This document shows, one piece after another, positions 1 through 6,386 of a DNA stretch of 17,060 nt (positions are counted from its first letter, which is position 1; each line of letters opens with the position of its first letter). The stretch lies in contig CAJKWD010000025.1 in the NCBI GenBank assembly GCA_905203475.1, positions 1-17,060 on the forward strand, in the 5' to 3' direction. This stretch comes from an uncultured Acholeplasmataceae bacterium (GTDB lineage Bacteria; Bacillota_I; Bacilli_A; RF39; UBA660). Position numbers and translations under genes: made by a program. The notes under the pieces are model-generated. The model did no database searches, was not told where the DNA came from, and saw nothing but the letters and a program-made list of their open reading frames with translations.

Positions 1-101
1 TTTCATTTGAACATCTCTTTTTTCTTATAACCTGAAGTTACCTTAAAAACTAACGCTCGAGTCTTCTACTATATCTAATATATCATATTTTATCCTTAAT
101 G

Positions 102-136
102 AAAAGAAAAAACATCGAGTGAATACTCCATGTTTT
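102..136 (-). terminator. Rho-independent terminator of polA
   Basis: On the minus strand, bases 136-125 and 120-109 form a 12-bp stem with one mismatch (position 116 against 129) and a 4-base loop. A T-rich tract follows (complement of the A-rich run 102-112). The polA stop codon (136-138) touches the base of the stem, so the 3' untranslated region is almost absent. Confidence 0.8.
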
Positions 137-2730
137 TATTTTGCTTCATACCAATTATTTCCATAAGCTATGTCTACTTTTAATGGTACTTTTAATTTTA
201 AAACATGTTCCATTTTATCTCTTATAATATCTTTTATAGTCTCAATCTCATCTTTATCACAATCAAATAATAATTCGTCATGTACTTGTAATATCATTTT
301 TGTTTTTAATTTACGTTTTTTTAGTTCTTTTCCAATATCTACCATAGCCTTTTTAATAATATCTGCACTTGTCCCTTGAATTGGAGTATTAAGTGCCATT
401 CTCTCTCCTTGATGACGAATCATATAATTACTATTATTTAATTCCGTAATAATTCTTTTCCTGTGGAAAAGTGTTTTTACATATCCATCCTGATATGCTT
501 GTTTAATTTGTTTATCCATATATTCTTGAATACCTGGATAAGTCTCTAAATAATGGTCGATAAAATGCTTTGCTTCTCCTACACTAATATTTAAATTTTC
601 ACTAAGACCAAAGCTGCTGATACCATAAATAATTCCAAAGTTGACTGCTTTTGCAACTCTTCTCATTTGTTTTGTTACTTCTTCTGGTGGAACATGGAAA
701 ATATCACTTGCAGTTTTAGTATGAATATCCATACCTTGATTGAATGCATCAATAAGAGCTTGTACACCTGACATATGTGCCAAGATTCTAAGTTCAATTT
801 GCGAATAGTCTCCACCAAGGATGACACAATGCTCACTTGGTACAAACGCTTTACGGATTAATCTTCCATACTCTGTACGTACAGGAATGTTTTGCAGATT
901 AGGTTCAATGGATGATAAACGTCCTGTTCTAGTTAATGTTTGTGTATAAATAGTATGAATTTTACCATCTTCTTTAACCATATTTAATAATCCTTCAATA
1001 TATGTTGTATATAATTTTGTAATCATACGGTATTCTAAAATTTTATTAATAATTGGATGTACATCTTTTAATTTTTCTAATACATCAGCAGCAGTAGAAT
1101 AACCTCTTGCTCCTTTTTTACCATGTGGTAACCCTAGTCGTTCAAATAAAATATTTCCTAGTTCTTTTGGTGATGTAATTAAAAATTCACAACCTGCTAG
1201 TTTATAAATTTCTTGTTCTAAACGACTGACATTTTGTTCAATTTCTTTTCCCATCTCTTTTAGCGTATCTTGATCTAAATAAACACCATTAAACTCCATA
1301 TCTCCTAATACAAAGGCAAGTGGAAATTCAATATCTTTATAAAGTTTTAACAACTCTTCTTCTTTTAATTTATTTTCTAATATCTCTTTTGTTTCATAAA
1401 TAAATTTTGCTTTTTGTCCAGCATATAAAGCAACTTCTTCCATTTTAGGAGCTTTTAATTTCTTTTTACCGTATACGGTTTCATAAAAGGGAATATGGTA
1501 ATCAAAATTATTGGCAAGATAACTAATATCATCTTTTACATTATAGTCTAATAAAGAAGCAGCAATCATACTATCAAATGTAATGTTTTCTATATCAATT
1601 CCTATCCACTTTAAAGCAACATATACTTTTTTTGCGTCATAAGTATATTTCTCATTTTCAAATAGAAATTTAGGAGCTTGTACTAATATATCTTTTGGAA
1701 TAAATTGTAAATTCTTTCCATCATATACAGCCATTCCTAATATGTCACTATGGTGATAGTTTGTTCCTAACAATTCTAAATAAACGGAACATTTTCCTTC
1801 TACTTTAATTTCATCCATACTATTTACAATTGGAACATGTTCTACTTCTTCAGGTTCTTTTTTCTGATATTCTTTTTCTTTTTTTAAGAAAGAATAAAAC
1901 TCTAATTCTTCATATAGTTTTTCTAGTTTTTCATGGTCTCTTTCTCTACATTTTACATCTTCAATCGAAATATCCATATCGACATCTTTTACAATAGTAG
2001 CAAGGTGATAACTTTGATATGCATTCTCTTTATCTAATAATAATTTATCATGAACACTTCCTTTTATTTCATCAATATGTTCATAAATACCATCTAAAGT
2101 ACCATATTTACGTAACAATTTCAGAGCAGTCTTTTCACCAATTCCTTTTACTCCTGGAATATTATCCGAAGGATCTCCTTCTAATGCTTTTAAATCAACA
2201 ACTCTTTCTGGCATAATTCCATAATCTTCAAAAAAAGTTTCTTTATTATAACGAATATAATCTTTTTGTTTTAACAATTTCATATCGACATCATCGCTGA
2301 TTAATTGTAATAAGTCTTTATCACTAGAAACAATAGTACCAATTACTTCATCATCTTCATCACAATAAGCAGCAAATGTACCTATAATATCATCTGCTTC
2401 ATAATTATCTATTTCGTAATAAGTATATCCCATTAATGTCACTAATTTTTTTGCAACCGGAAATTGTTGTTTTAATTCGTCTGGAGTTTGAATTCTTCCC
2501 CCTTTATAATCTTTATATTCTTCGTGACGAAAAGTTTTTCCTTTATCAAATGCCACAATCATATATTCAGGTTTCTCATCTGCAATTATTTTTGTCAACA
2601 TGTTATGAAAACCAAATAATGCATTGGTAGGAAATCCCTTTGAATTTTTCATAAAATTACCATTATAAGCTGTTGCATAATAACTTCGAAATAGTAAGTT
2701 ATTTCCATCTACTAAAATAATCTTTTTCAT
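136..2730 (-). CDS. polA: DNA polymerase I (5' nuclease, inactive 3' exonuclease, polymerase)
   Basis: Family A DNA polymerase of 864 aa, a normal length, which fills gaps, removes RNA primers and acts in repair. The 5'-3' nuclease spans about residues 1-290, with VDGNN near 8, YEADD 110-114, SSDKD 135-139 and GDPSDNIPGVKGIG 185-198. Residues 305-450 correspond to the 3'-5' exonuclease, but the first acidic motif reads YLEL at 317-320 instead of DxE, and the last aspartate is replaced around AGQKAK 437-442. Proofreading is therefore probably lost, as in Bacillus Pol I. The polymerase part has RTGRLSS 601-607, motif A DYSQIELR 641-648, motif B RRVAKAVNFGIIYG 690-703 and motif C QVHDE 815-819. 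The ATG at 2730 is preceded by GGTGAA. TATAAT-like and TATGAT -10 boxes lie just upstream, without a clear -35. It follows the yutD terminator, so it is probably transcribed on its own. Confidence 0.97.
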   Translation of the reverse strand: MKKIILVDGNNLLFRSYYATAYNGNFMKNSKGFPTNALFGFHNMLTKIIADEKPEYMIVAFDKGKTFRHEEYKDYKGGRIQTPDELKQQFPVAKKLVTLMGYTYYEIDNYEADDIIGTFAAYCDEDDEVIGTIVSSDKDLLQLISDDVDMKLLKQKDYIRYNKETFFEDYGIMPERVVDLKALEGDPSDNIPGVKGIGEKTALKLLRKYGTLDGIYEHIDEIKGSVHDKLLLDKENAYQSYHLATIVKDVDMDISIEDVKCRERDHEKLEKLYEELEFYSFLKKEKEYQKKEPEEVEHVPIVNSMDEIKVEGKCSVYLELLGTNYHHSDILGMAVYDGKNLQFIPKDILVQAPKFLFENEKYTYDAKKVYVALKWIGIDIENITFDSMIAASLLDYNVKDDISYLANNFDYHIPFYETVYGKKKLKAPKMEEVALYAGQKAKFIYETKEILENKLKEEELLKLYKDIEFPLAFVLGDMEFNGVYLDQDTLKEMGKEIEQNVSRLEQEIYKLAGCEFLITSPKELGNILFERLGLPHGKKGARGYSTAADVLEKLKDVHPIINKILEYRMITKLYTTYIEGLLNMVKEDGKIHTIYTQTLTRTGRLSSIEPNLQNIPVRTEYGRLIRKAFVPSEHCVILGGDYSQIELRILAHMSGVQALIDAFNQGMDIHTKTASDIFHVPPEEVTKQMRRVAKAVNFGIIYGISSFGLSENLNISVGEAKHFIDHYLETYPGIQEYMDKQIKQAYQDGYVKTLFHRKRIITELNNSNYMIRHQGERMALNTPIQGTSADIIKKAMVDIGKELKKRKLKTKMILQVHDELLFDCDKDEIETIKDIIRDKMEHVLKLKVPLKVDIAYGNNWYEAK

Positions 2731-2772
2731 ACTGTTTCACCATTTCAATTATATCATAATCCATTATAAATA

Positions 2773-2797
2773 TAAAAAAAGAAACTATCGTTTCTTT
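2773..2797 (-). terminator. Rho-independent terminator of yutD
   Basis: Perfect 8-bp stem (2797-2790 with 2785-2778) and a 4-base loop, followed on the minus strand by an uninterrupted run of T (complement of A 2774-2780). It lies 8 bases after the yutD stop and just ahead of polA, which separates the two transcripts. Confidence 0.85.
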
Positions 2798-2804
2798 CAT
2801 TTTC

Positions 2805-3080
2805 TTATATTTTTTGTAGTACAAAGTATTTACAATTATAAGCACAATAAGTATTTAAATATGTTTGTTTATATTCGATATCATTTCTCTTATTGTGTTT
2901 TGGATTTTCAGGATTACAGAACCCTTTCAAACGAAGCTTTCCATAAGACCAATCGCCAATTACATAATCATAATCTAAGAAATATTCTGTAAATAAATGT
3001 TCTACAGCTTCTTTTTCATATCCATCTTTATAGTTATCAATTAATTGGTATTTTTGTTCTAAAAATGTTTCTGTTTTCAT
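2805..3080 (-). CDS. yutD: YutD family protein (DUF1027)
   Basis: A 91-aa soluble protein recognised as YutD, a small conserved protein of low-GC Gram-positive bacteria whose biochemical role is not established. Visible signature parts are an N-terminal YQLIDNYKDGYEKEA (residues 11-25), the central DYDYVIGDWSYGKLRLKGF (36-54), and the C-terminal YLNTYCAYNCKYFVLQK (about 74-90). The two cysteines of CAYNC are in the usual place. The length matches the family. The ATG at 3080 has only a weak purine stretch (GGACG) upstream, and a TATAAT box lies 18 bases before it. yunB ends 39 bases upstream, so read-through from yunB is also possible. From memory, yutD and yunB also lie in the same chromosomal neighbourhood in Bacillus subtilis, which supports both calls. 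Confidence 0.88.
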   Translation of the reverse strand: MKTETFLEQKYQLIDNYKDGYEKEAVEHLFTEYFLDYDYVIGDWSYGKLRLKGFCNPENPKHNKRNDIEYKQTYLNTYCAYNCKYFVLQKI

Positions 3081-3119
3081 ATTATCACGTCCAGTTTTAT
3101 TATATCACGATTCCTTTTT

Positions 3120-3905
3120 TTAGGAAACCTGTCGGAATACTGTCTCAGAATTTTTATGAATTCCAGAAAAATAAGCATCAGGTACAGTTCCTTCAATTAA
3201 TTTTACAATCAGTGGGTAATTTCCTTCTACTTTTATAGAAGAAGTAGAAAATGGTAGTAATAACATCTGTGAGATTTCAACATGCATATTTACTTCTAAT
3301 AAAGCATTATTAATACCATAGTTGGTTATCTTTGTTTCTAAGTTACTCCCTATTTCTCCGGTTAAACGAAAACGAACAGGAATTTTAGGCCCAAGATTTG
3401 ATAAAAAAACATTTTTGAAGGCTAGTCCCGTAGGAATATAAAAAACGACTCCTTTTTTGAGTGCTTTTTTATCCATCATAGTATCATCAAAAACATCTTG
3501 ATAATACGTTAACTGATCTACTTTTCCCTGTTCTACCAACTTAAAATCTTGACTTACTTTTTTTGTTACTCTTCCTAGTAATTCATTTACAACTGCACTA
3601 TTTAAATCCACAGAAGTAATGGTACCATTACTATCTTTATGAAGAACATATAAATTATCAACATTCATATCAGCACGTACTTCTTTACTCAGTGATTGAT
3701 TTAAAATCAAATTAGAAATTTTCTTCATTTCAGCTCTCGCATATTTTTCTAAAAATGGAGATAAGACATGGTTCATCATATACATACTAAAAAAAATTAC
3801 AATAACTAATAAAATAAATAATAAGATAATGATATTTTTTTTACTTCTTTTTTTGTTCTTATCAAAAATGATATATTTTTTTCTTAAATTCATCCTCTTG
3901 GCCAT
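3120..3905 (-). CDS. yunB: Sporulation protein YunB
   Basis: A 261-aa bitopic membrane protein matching YunB, a mother-cell (sigma-E regulon) protein that Bacillus subtilis needs for efficient sporulation; its molecular function is unknown. A basic N-terminus (1-23) is followed by one transmembrane helix (about 24-44) and an extracytoplasmic domain. The family core is visible: GVVFYIPTGLAFKNVFLSNLG (152-172, read with one leading K), PVRFRLTGEI (176-185), the YGINNALLEVNMHV stretch (196-209) and the C-terminal IEGTVPDAYF (237-246). The length is normal. The ATG at 3905 has AGGTGAG three bases upstream, which is close; an in-frame ATG at 3893 has no better site. The start region contains an exact 10-bp tandem repeat (3914-3933). 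I could not see a convincing sigma-E promoter. Its presence implies spore-forming ancestry or ability. Confidence 0.87.
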   Translation of the reverse strand: MAKRMNLRKKYIIFDKNKKRSKKNIIILLFILLVIVIFFSMYMMNHVLSPFLEKYARAEMKKISNLILNQSLSKEVRADMNVDNLYVLHKDSNGTITSVDLNSAVVNELLGRVTKKVSQDFKLVEQGKVDQLTYYQDVFDDTMMDKKALKKGVVFYIPTGLAFKNVFLSNLGPKIPVRFRLTGEIGSNLETKITNYGINNALLEVNMHVEISQMLLLPFSTSSIKVEGNYPLIVKLIEGTVPDAYFSGIHKNSETVFRQVS

Positions 3906-3913
3906 AGTCTCAC

Positions 3914-3933
3914 CTATTCTAATCTATTCTAAT
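3914..3933. repeat. Exact 10-bp tandem duplication upstream of yunB
   Basis: CTATTCTAAT occurs twice head to tail in the divergent gap between yunB and the CBS-domain gene. On the minus strand each copy holds a TAGAAT that could act as a -10 box for yunB. One helical turn of spacing would suit a repeated protein site, but no regulator is identifiable. Confidence 0.6.
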
Positions 3934-3961
3934 GTATAAAAGATATGAATTGGTAAATAAT

Positions 3962-3968
3962 AGGAAGG
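3962..3968 (+). promoter_or_regulatory. Ribosome binding site that fixes the CBS protein start
   Basis: AGGAAGG lies 9 bases before the ATG at 3978. A GTG at 3969 extends the frame by three codons but directly abuts this site, which leaves no spacing, so the ATG is preferred. Confidence 0.75.
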
Positions 3969-3977
3969 GTGATAAAA

Positions 3978-4433
3978 ATGGATTTTAATATTAAAGTATC
4001 AACACAACCAATTGTATGTTATGAAACGGATTCAATTGAAGATGTTGCCAAAAAGATGAGACAGTATGAAATTGGCTTTGTACCTGTAGCGAATAAAGAA
4101 AAACAAATCGTTGGTGTTATCACTGATCGTGATATTGTCATTCGTGCATTAGCAAACAATGAAAAGAAAAACTGTCAAGTAAAAGACTATATGACCAAAC
4201 ATGTTTGCTCTATTGAGAAAAATAAAAAAGTAAAAGATGCGATTCAGATGATGAAAAAAGAAAAAGTTGTACGATTACTAGTCAGCGATCAAAAAAAATT
4301 AGTCGGCATTGTATCTTTATTTGACTTAATGAAAGATGAGGAAGCAAAAACAATTTTTGAAGCCTTAAAAGATATGAAACGAAAAGAAACTATCGTACAA
4401 ATGGATGCACAAATTGATGATTTCTATTTATAA
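3978..4433 (+). CDS. Tandem CBS domain protein
   Basis: A 151-aa cytoplasmic protein made almost entirely of a Bateman module. CBS repeat 1 covers about residues 6-58 (ending GVITDRDIVIRAL, 46-58) and repeat 2 about 70-118 (starting DYMTKHV, ending GIVSLFDLM, 110-118). A charged 33-residue tail follows. Such modules bind adenine nucleotides such as AMP, ATP or S-adenosylmethionine and signal energy state, or form part of stress-type proteins. No catalytic partner domain is fused here, so the target is unknown. The start was chosen by the AGGAAGG site at 3962-3968. It is the only rightward gene in its neighbourhood, divergent from yunB and convergent with the tyrosine-rich protein gene, so it is a single-gene unit. 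The resemblance to B. subtilis YhcV-like proteins is general rather than specific. Confidence 0.88.
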   Translation: MDFNIKVSTQPIVCYETDSIEDVAKKMRQYEIGFVPVANKEKQIVGVITDRDIVIRALANNEKKNCQVKDYMTKHVCSIEKNKKVKDAIQMMKKEKVVRLLVSDQKKLVGIVSLFDLMKDEEAKTIFEALKDMKRKETIVQMDAQIDDFYL

Positions 4434-4462
4434 AAATAATCCCACAATGATGGGATTATTTT
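4433..4462. terminator. Bidirectional terminator between convergent genes
   Basis: A 12-bp stem (4433-4444 with 4451-4462) around the 6-base loop CAATGA has A-rich and T-rich ends on both strands, so it can serve the CBS gene rightward and the tyrosine-rich protein gene leftward. The leftward gene's stop codon (4456-4458) is inside the stem. Confidence 0.85.
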
Positions 4463-5787
4463 ACTTTTCGATAACGATATTGGTATTTCGTTTTTAAAAT
4501 GACATTAGAAGCTTTACTCATTTCTTCTAGTGTTTTTCCTGTTTCTTTTTCAAAATCTGCTCTTTTCATATAATGATCTAAATGTAATACAGATGTAATA
4601 CGATATTTAATACGATATCTAGAATTTACATTAATTCTTTCTTCACGATAAGAACGATTGGAATCATCTACAGAAGATTCATCTTCATAAGCACTCCATG
4701 TTGTATATTCCATGGTATCGTCATCACGATATGGATAATTTTCTGTTGGTACAGAATCAAAGCCACCATAATCTCTTTCTATTCCATTATAATAGCGATA
4801 TAAATCATCTGTATAAGAATAAACAGGAACCACTTTACTTGTATCTTGTTTATATCCTTTTCCTGGACTTTCTGGATAATACTTACCACTCTTCCAATAA
4901 ACTTTTTTACCATCTACTTCTTTGTACCAACGATATCCATCTGCTTCATCAATTACACGATAATCTTTTTCATCCGGATAGTTTGGAGACCAATCAGATG
5001 GTTCTGAAGTAATACGTGAATATTCATCTTTATACGCATAACCTGGTACAGGTTCATTAGAATACTCAGAATAATTATTATTTGGATATTTATAAAATAA
5101 CCATTGCTTATCACGATAAGAATAGGTATTTTTACGATCTTGTTCAATCGTAATTAATTTTCCTGGACTCGGAACCTCAGGTAAGTACTCTTCATCTTTT
5201 GGTAAATAGATACCTAATTTTTTATCTTTTGTTTTTTTAACTTCACTTTCTTCTAACCAATCAGAATACTCCGTATAATAATCAGCAAATGTATAATAAT
5301 TGAATGTTGTTTTTACATCGACATAATCTCCATCTTGTGGTTCTTTATCGGTCCATTCTCCATATTCTTTATAATGCTCATCTGTTGTACAGTAATTACA
5401 ATTTGTTAAATCCGTTACTTTAATATATTTACCTTTTACTTTTGTAATTGTTACAGTTCCTTTACATACATCTTCTTTCAAGGTAACGTCATCACGATTA
5501 ATTTTTCCACTCTGCTGTATTTCATTTGCTGAAACAACTACTTTATCACCATTCATCTTTGGTAGTTTTCCTTCATCTTCTACAATTTTAAAGGCTGCAT
5601 TCGCAAATAAACTCTCAATCGAAGTACATTTATCATTTTTACTCTTTTTATATAGAAAAACAATAATAAAAATGACAATTAAAACAACGAGTGCGATAAT
5701 TGAAATTTTACGAGCTAATTTTACAGGATCTACTGGTTGTTTGACAATTGGTTGTCCTTGTGCATCTAAATAACCTTCTTGTTTCAT
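4456..5787 (-). CDS. Tyrosine-rich membrane-anchored extracytoplasmic protein, function unknown
   Basis: A 443-aa protein of no family I recognise. Residues 1-26 are a short cytoplasmic head and 27-46 a strongly hydrophobic transmembrane helix followed by KKSK. The rest would be outside the cell (N-in, C-out). The membrane-proximal part (54-133) has four cysteines (54, 108, 130, 133) that could form disulfides. Residues 135-400 are polar and unusually rich in tyrosine (about 48 in the whole protein by hand count), with recurring W motifs: EYGEW 141-145, EYSDW 173-177, EPSDW 262-266 and EYTTW 360-364, each followed by an acidic or proline stretch. The C-terminal 60 residues are basic (YRIKYRI, TKYQYRYRKVK). 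The longest frame opens with TTG at 5802, but the ATG at 5787 has AGAGGTG five bases upstream and is chosen. The gene has its own terminator below and the terminator of the next gene above, so it is probably transcribed alone. A surface or wall-binding role is only an inference. Confidence 0.75.
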   Translation of the reverse strand: MKQEGYLDAQGQPIVKQPVDPVKLARKISIIALVVLIVIFIIVFLYKKSKNDKCTSIESLFANAAFKIVEDEGKLPKMNGDKVVVSANEIQQSGKINRDDVTLKEDVCKGTVTITKVKGKYIKVTDLTNCNYCTTDEHYKEYGEWTDKEPQDGDYVDVKTTFNYYTFADYYTEYSDWLEESEVKKTKDKKLGIYLPKDEEYLPEVPSPGKLITIEQDRKNTYSYRDKQWLFYKYPNNNYSEYSNEPVPGYAYKDEYSRITSEPSDWSPNYPDEKDYRVIDEADGYRWYKEVDGKKVYWKSGKYYPESPGKGYKQDTSKVVPVYSYTDDLYRYYNGIERDYGGFDSVPTENYPYRDDDTMEYTTWSAYEDESSVDDSNRSYREERINVNSRYRIKYRITSVLHLDHYMKRADFEKETGKTLEEMSKASNVILKTKYQYRYRKVK

Positions 5788-5792
5788 TATGA

Positions 5793-5799
5793 CACCTCT
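5793..5799 (-). promoter_or_regulatory. Ribosome binding site of the tyrosine-rich protein gene
   Basis: AGAGGTG on the minus strand sits 5 bases before the ATG at 5787. It lies inside the five-codon extension that would come from the TTG at 5802, which argues against that earlier start. A TATGAT box lies about 20 bases further upstream. Confidence 0.7.
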
Positions 5800-5825
5800 C
5801 AACTATTAAAATCATAGCATATTTC

Positions 5826-5867
5826 TAAAAAAAAAGAAAGAAATTATAGGATATATCTATAATTTCT
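5826..5867 (-). terminator. Rho-independent terminator of the small membrane protein gene
   Basis: Perfect 11-bp stem (5867-5857 with 5849-5839) and a 7-base loop, followed on the minus strand by TTCTTTTTTTTT. It lies about 50 bases after the stop at 5916 and separates this gene from the tyrosine-rich protein gene. Confidence 0.85.
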
Positions 5868-5915
5868 AACTGTAAATAAAACCATATTTTTATTGTTTCT
5901 AAACTTTTTTATACT

Positions 5916-6290
5916 TTATTTTTTCTCTTGAGTTAAAACTGAAGGAATCGTTATCTTATTTTCAATTGGTACTTCCACCACATCATCTTTCAATGATTCA
6001 GGACGATATTGCAATAAATTTTGTTTTTTTAATGCTTGATAAATAGATGGTGCACCAATAAAACAAAACAACCCTATCCATATACTATCTTTTACACTTG
6101 TATTATAAAAAGAAATGGCAAACGGAACACCGATTAAAAAAGAAAATATTAAATTTAAAATCCATATTTGCCAACACTTTTTAATAAATGGCAATTTTTT
6201 AAATTTTTGCAATAATGCCATTATAACAATTGATAAGATTAAACTAATCATAAGACAATTTACAAAATTACTTGGTAATACATTCTCCAT
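5916..6290 (-). CDS. Small three-helix membrane protein, possibly holin-like
   Basis: A 124-aa protein with three predicted membrane helices (about residues 10-27, 41-62, 68-86) and a polar 35-residue C-terminal tail with several prolines. Short basic loops (KFKKLPFIKK, 29-38; KKQN, 88-91) suggest the N-terminus is outside and the tail inside. The layout, with a GAPSIYQALKKQ segment after the third helix, reminds me of small phage-type membrane proteins, and holin is one possibility. No endolysin or phage gene is adjacent, so this is a guess. The ATG at 6290 is preceded by AAAGGA, nine bases away. The gene is divergent from the deacetylase gene and ends in its own terminator. The reading is real by length, start signal and hydrophobic pattern; the function is unknown. 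Confidence 0.65.
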   Translation of the reverse strand: MENVLPSNFVNCLMISLILSIVIMALLQKFKKLPFIKKCWQIWILNLIFSFLIGVPFAISFYNTSVKDSIWIGLFCFIGAPSIYQALKKQNLLQYRPESLKDDVVEVPIENKITIPSVLTQEKK

Positions 6291-6340
6291 ACATCCACGT
6301 CCTTTTATCCTATCATATGAAGGTAATTTTTCTTTTTGTA

Positions 6341-6369
6341 TTGAAACTGTCTAATTTAGAATATATTTT
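6341..6369 (+). promoter_or_regulatory. Possible promoter of the deacetylase gene
   Basis: TTGAAA (6341-6346) is followed by TATATT after 15 bases, or by TATTTT after 17. Either match is imperfect, and transcription would start only a few bases ahead of the ribosome binding site. The gap is a divergent promoter region shared with the small membrane protein gene. Confidence 0.3.
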
Positions 6370-6372
6370 AAT

Positions 6373-6377
6373 AGGAG
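6373..6377 (+). promoter_or_regulatory. Ribosome binding site that fixes a TTG start
   Basis: AGGAG at 6373-6377 is 9 bases before the TTG at 6387. A TTG at 6378 directly abuts the site and is rejected. No ATG is available ahead of the lipoprotein signal. Confidence 0.7.
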
Positions 6378-6386
6378 TTGATTTTC

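Noticed and set aside
1..100. Possible start of another leftward gene at the left edge (ATG at 6-4 after a purine-rich stretch)
   Set aside because: Only two codons are visible and the upstream purines are a weak ribosome binding site, so no gene can be claimed. mutM often follows polA in Bacillota, but nothing here shows it.
3906..3960. Sigma-E promoter for yunB
   Set aside because: The best CATA-like box matches poorly and has no suitable -35 at the right distance. The expectation from Bacillus is not enough to annotate it.
4698..5012. Open frame of 104 codons on the plus strand inside the tyrosine-rich protein gene
   Set aside because: Its His/Tyr/Leu-rich translation is what the complement of Tyr- and Asp-rich codons produces. 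There is no ribosome binding site.
4875..5075. DNA-level repeats in the tyrosine-rich protein gene
   Set aside because: The similarity is between short protein motifs with irregular spacing. I saw no matching long DNA repeats, so no repeat feature is given.
6115..6354. Plus-strand frame opposite the small membrane protein gene
   Set aside because: The minus-strand frame has a good ribosome binding site, a clear helix pattern and a terminator. The plus-strand frame has none of these.
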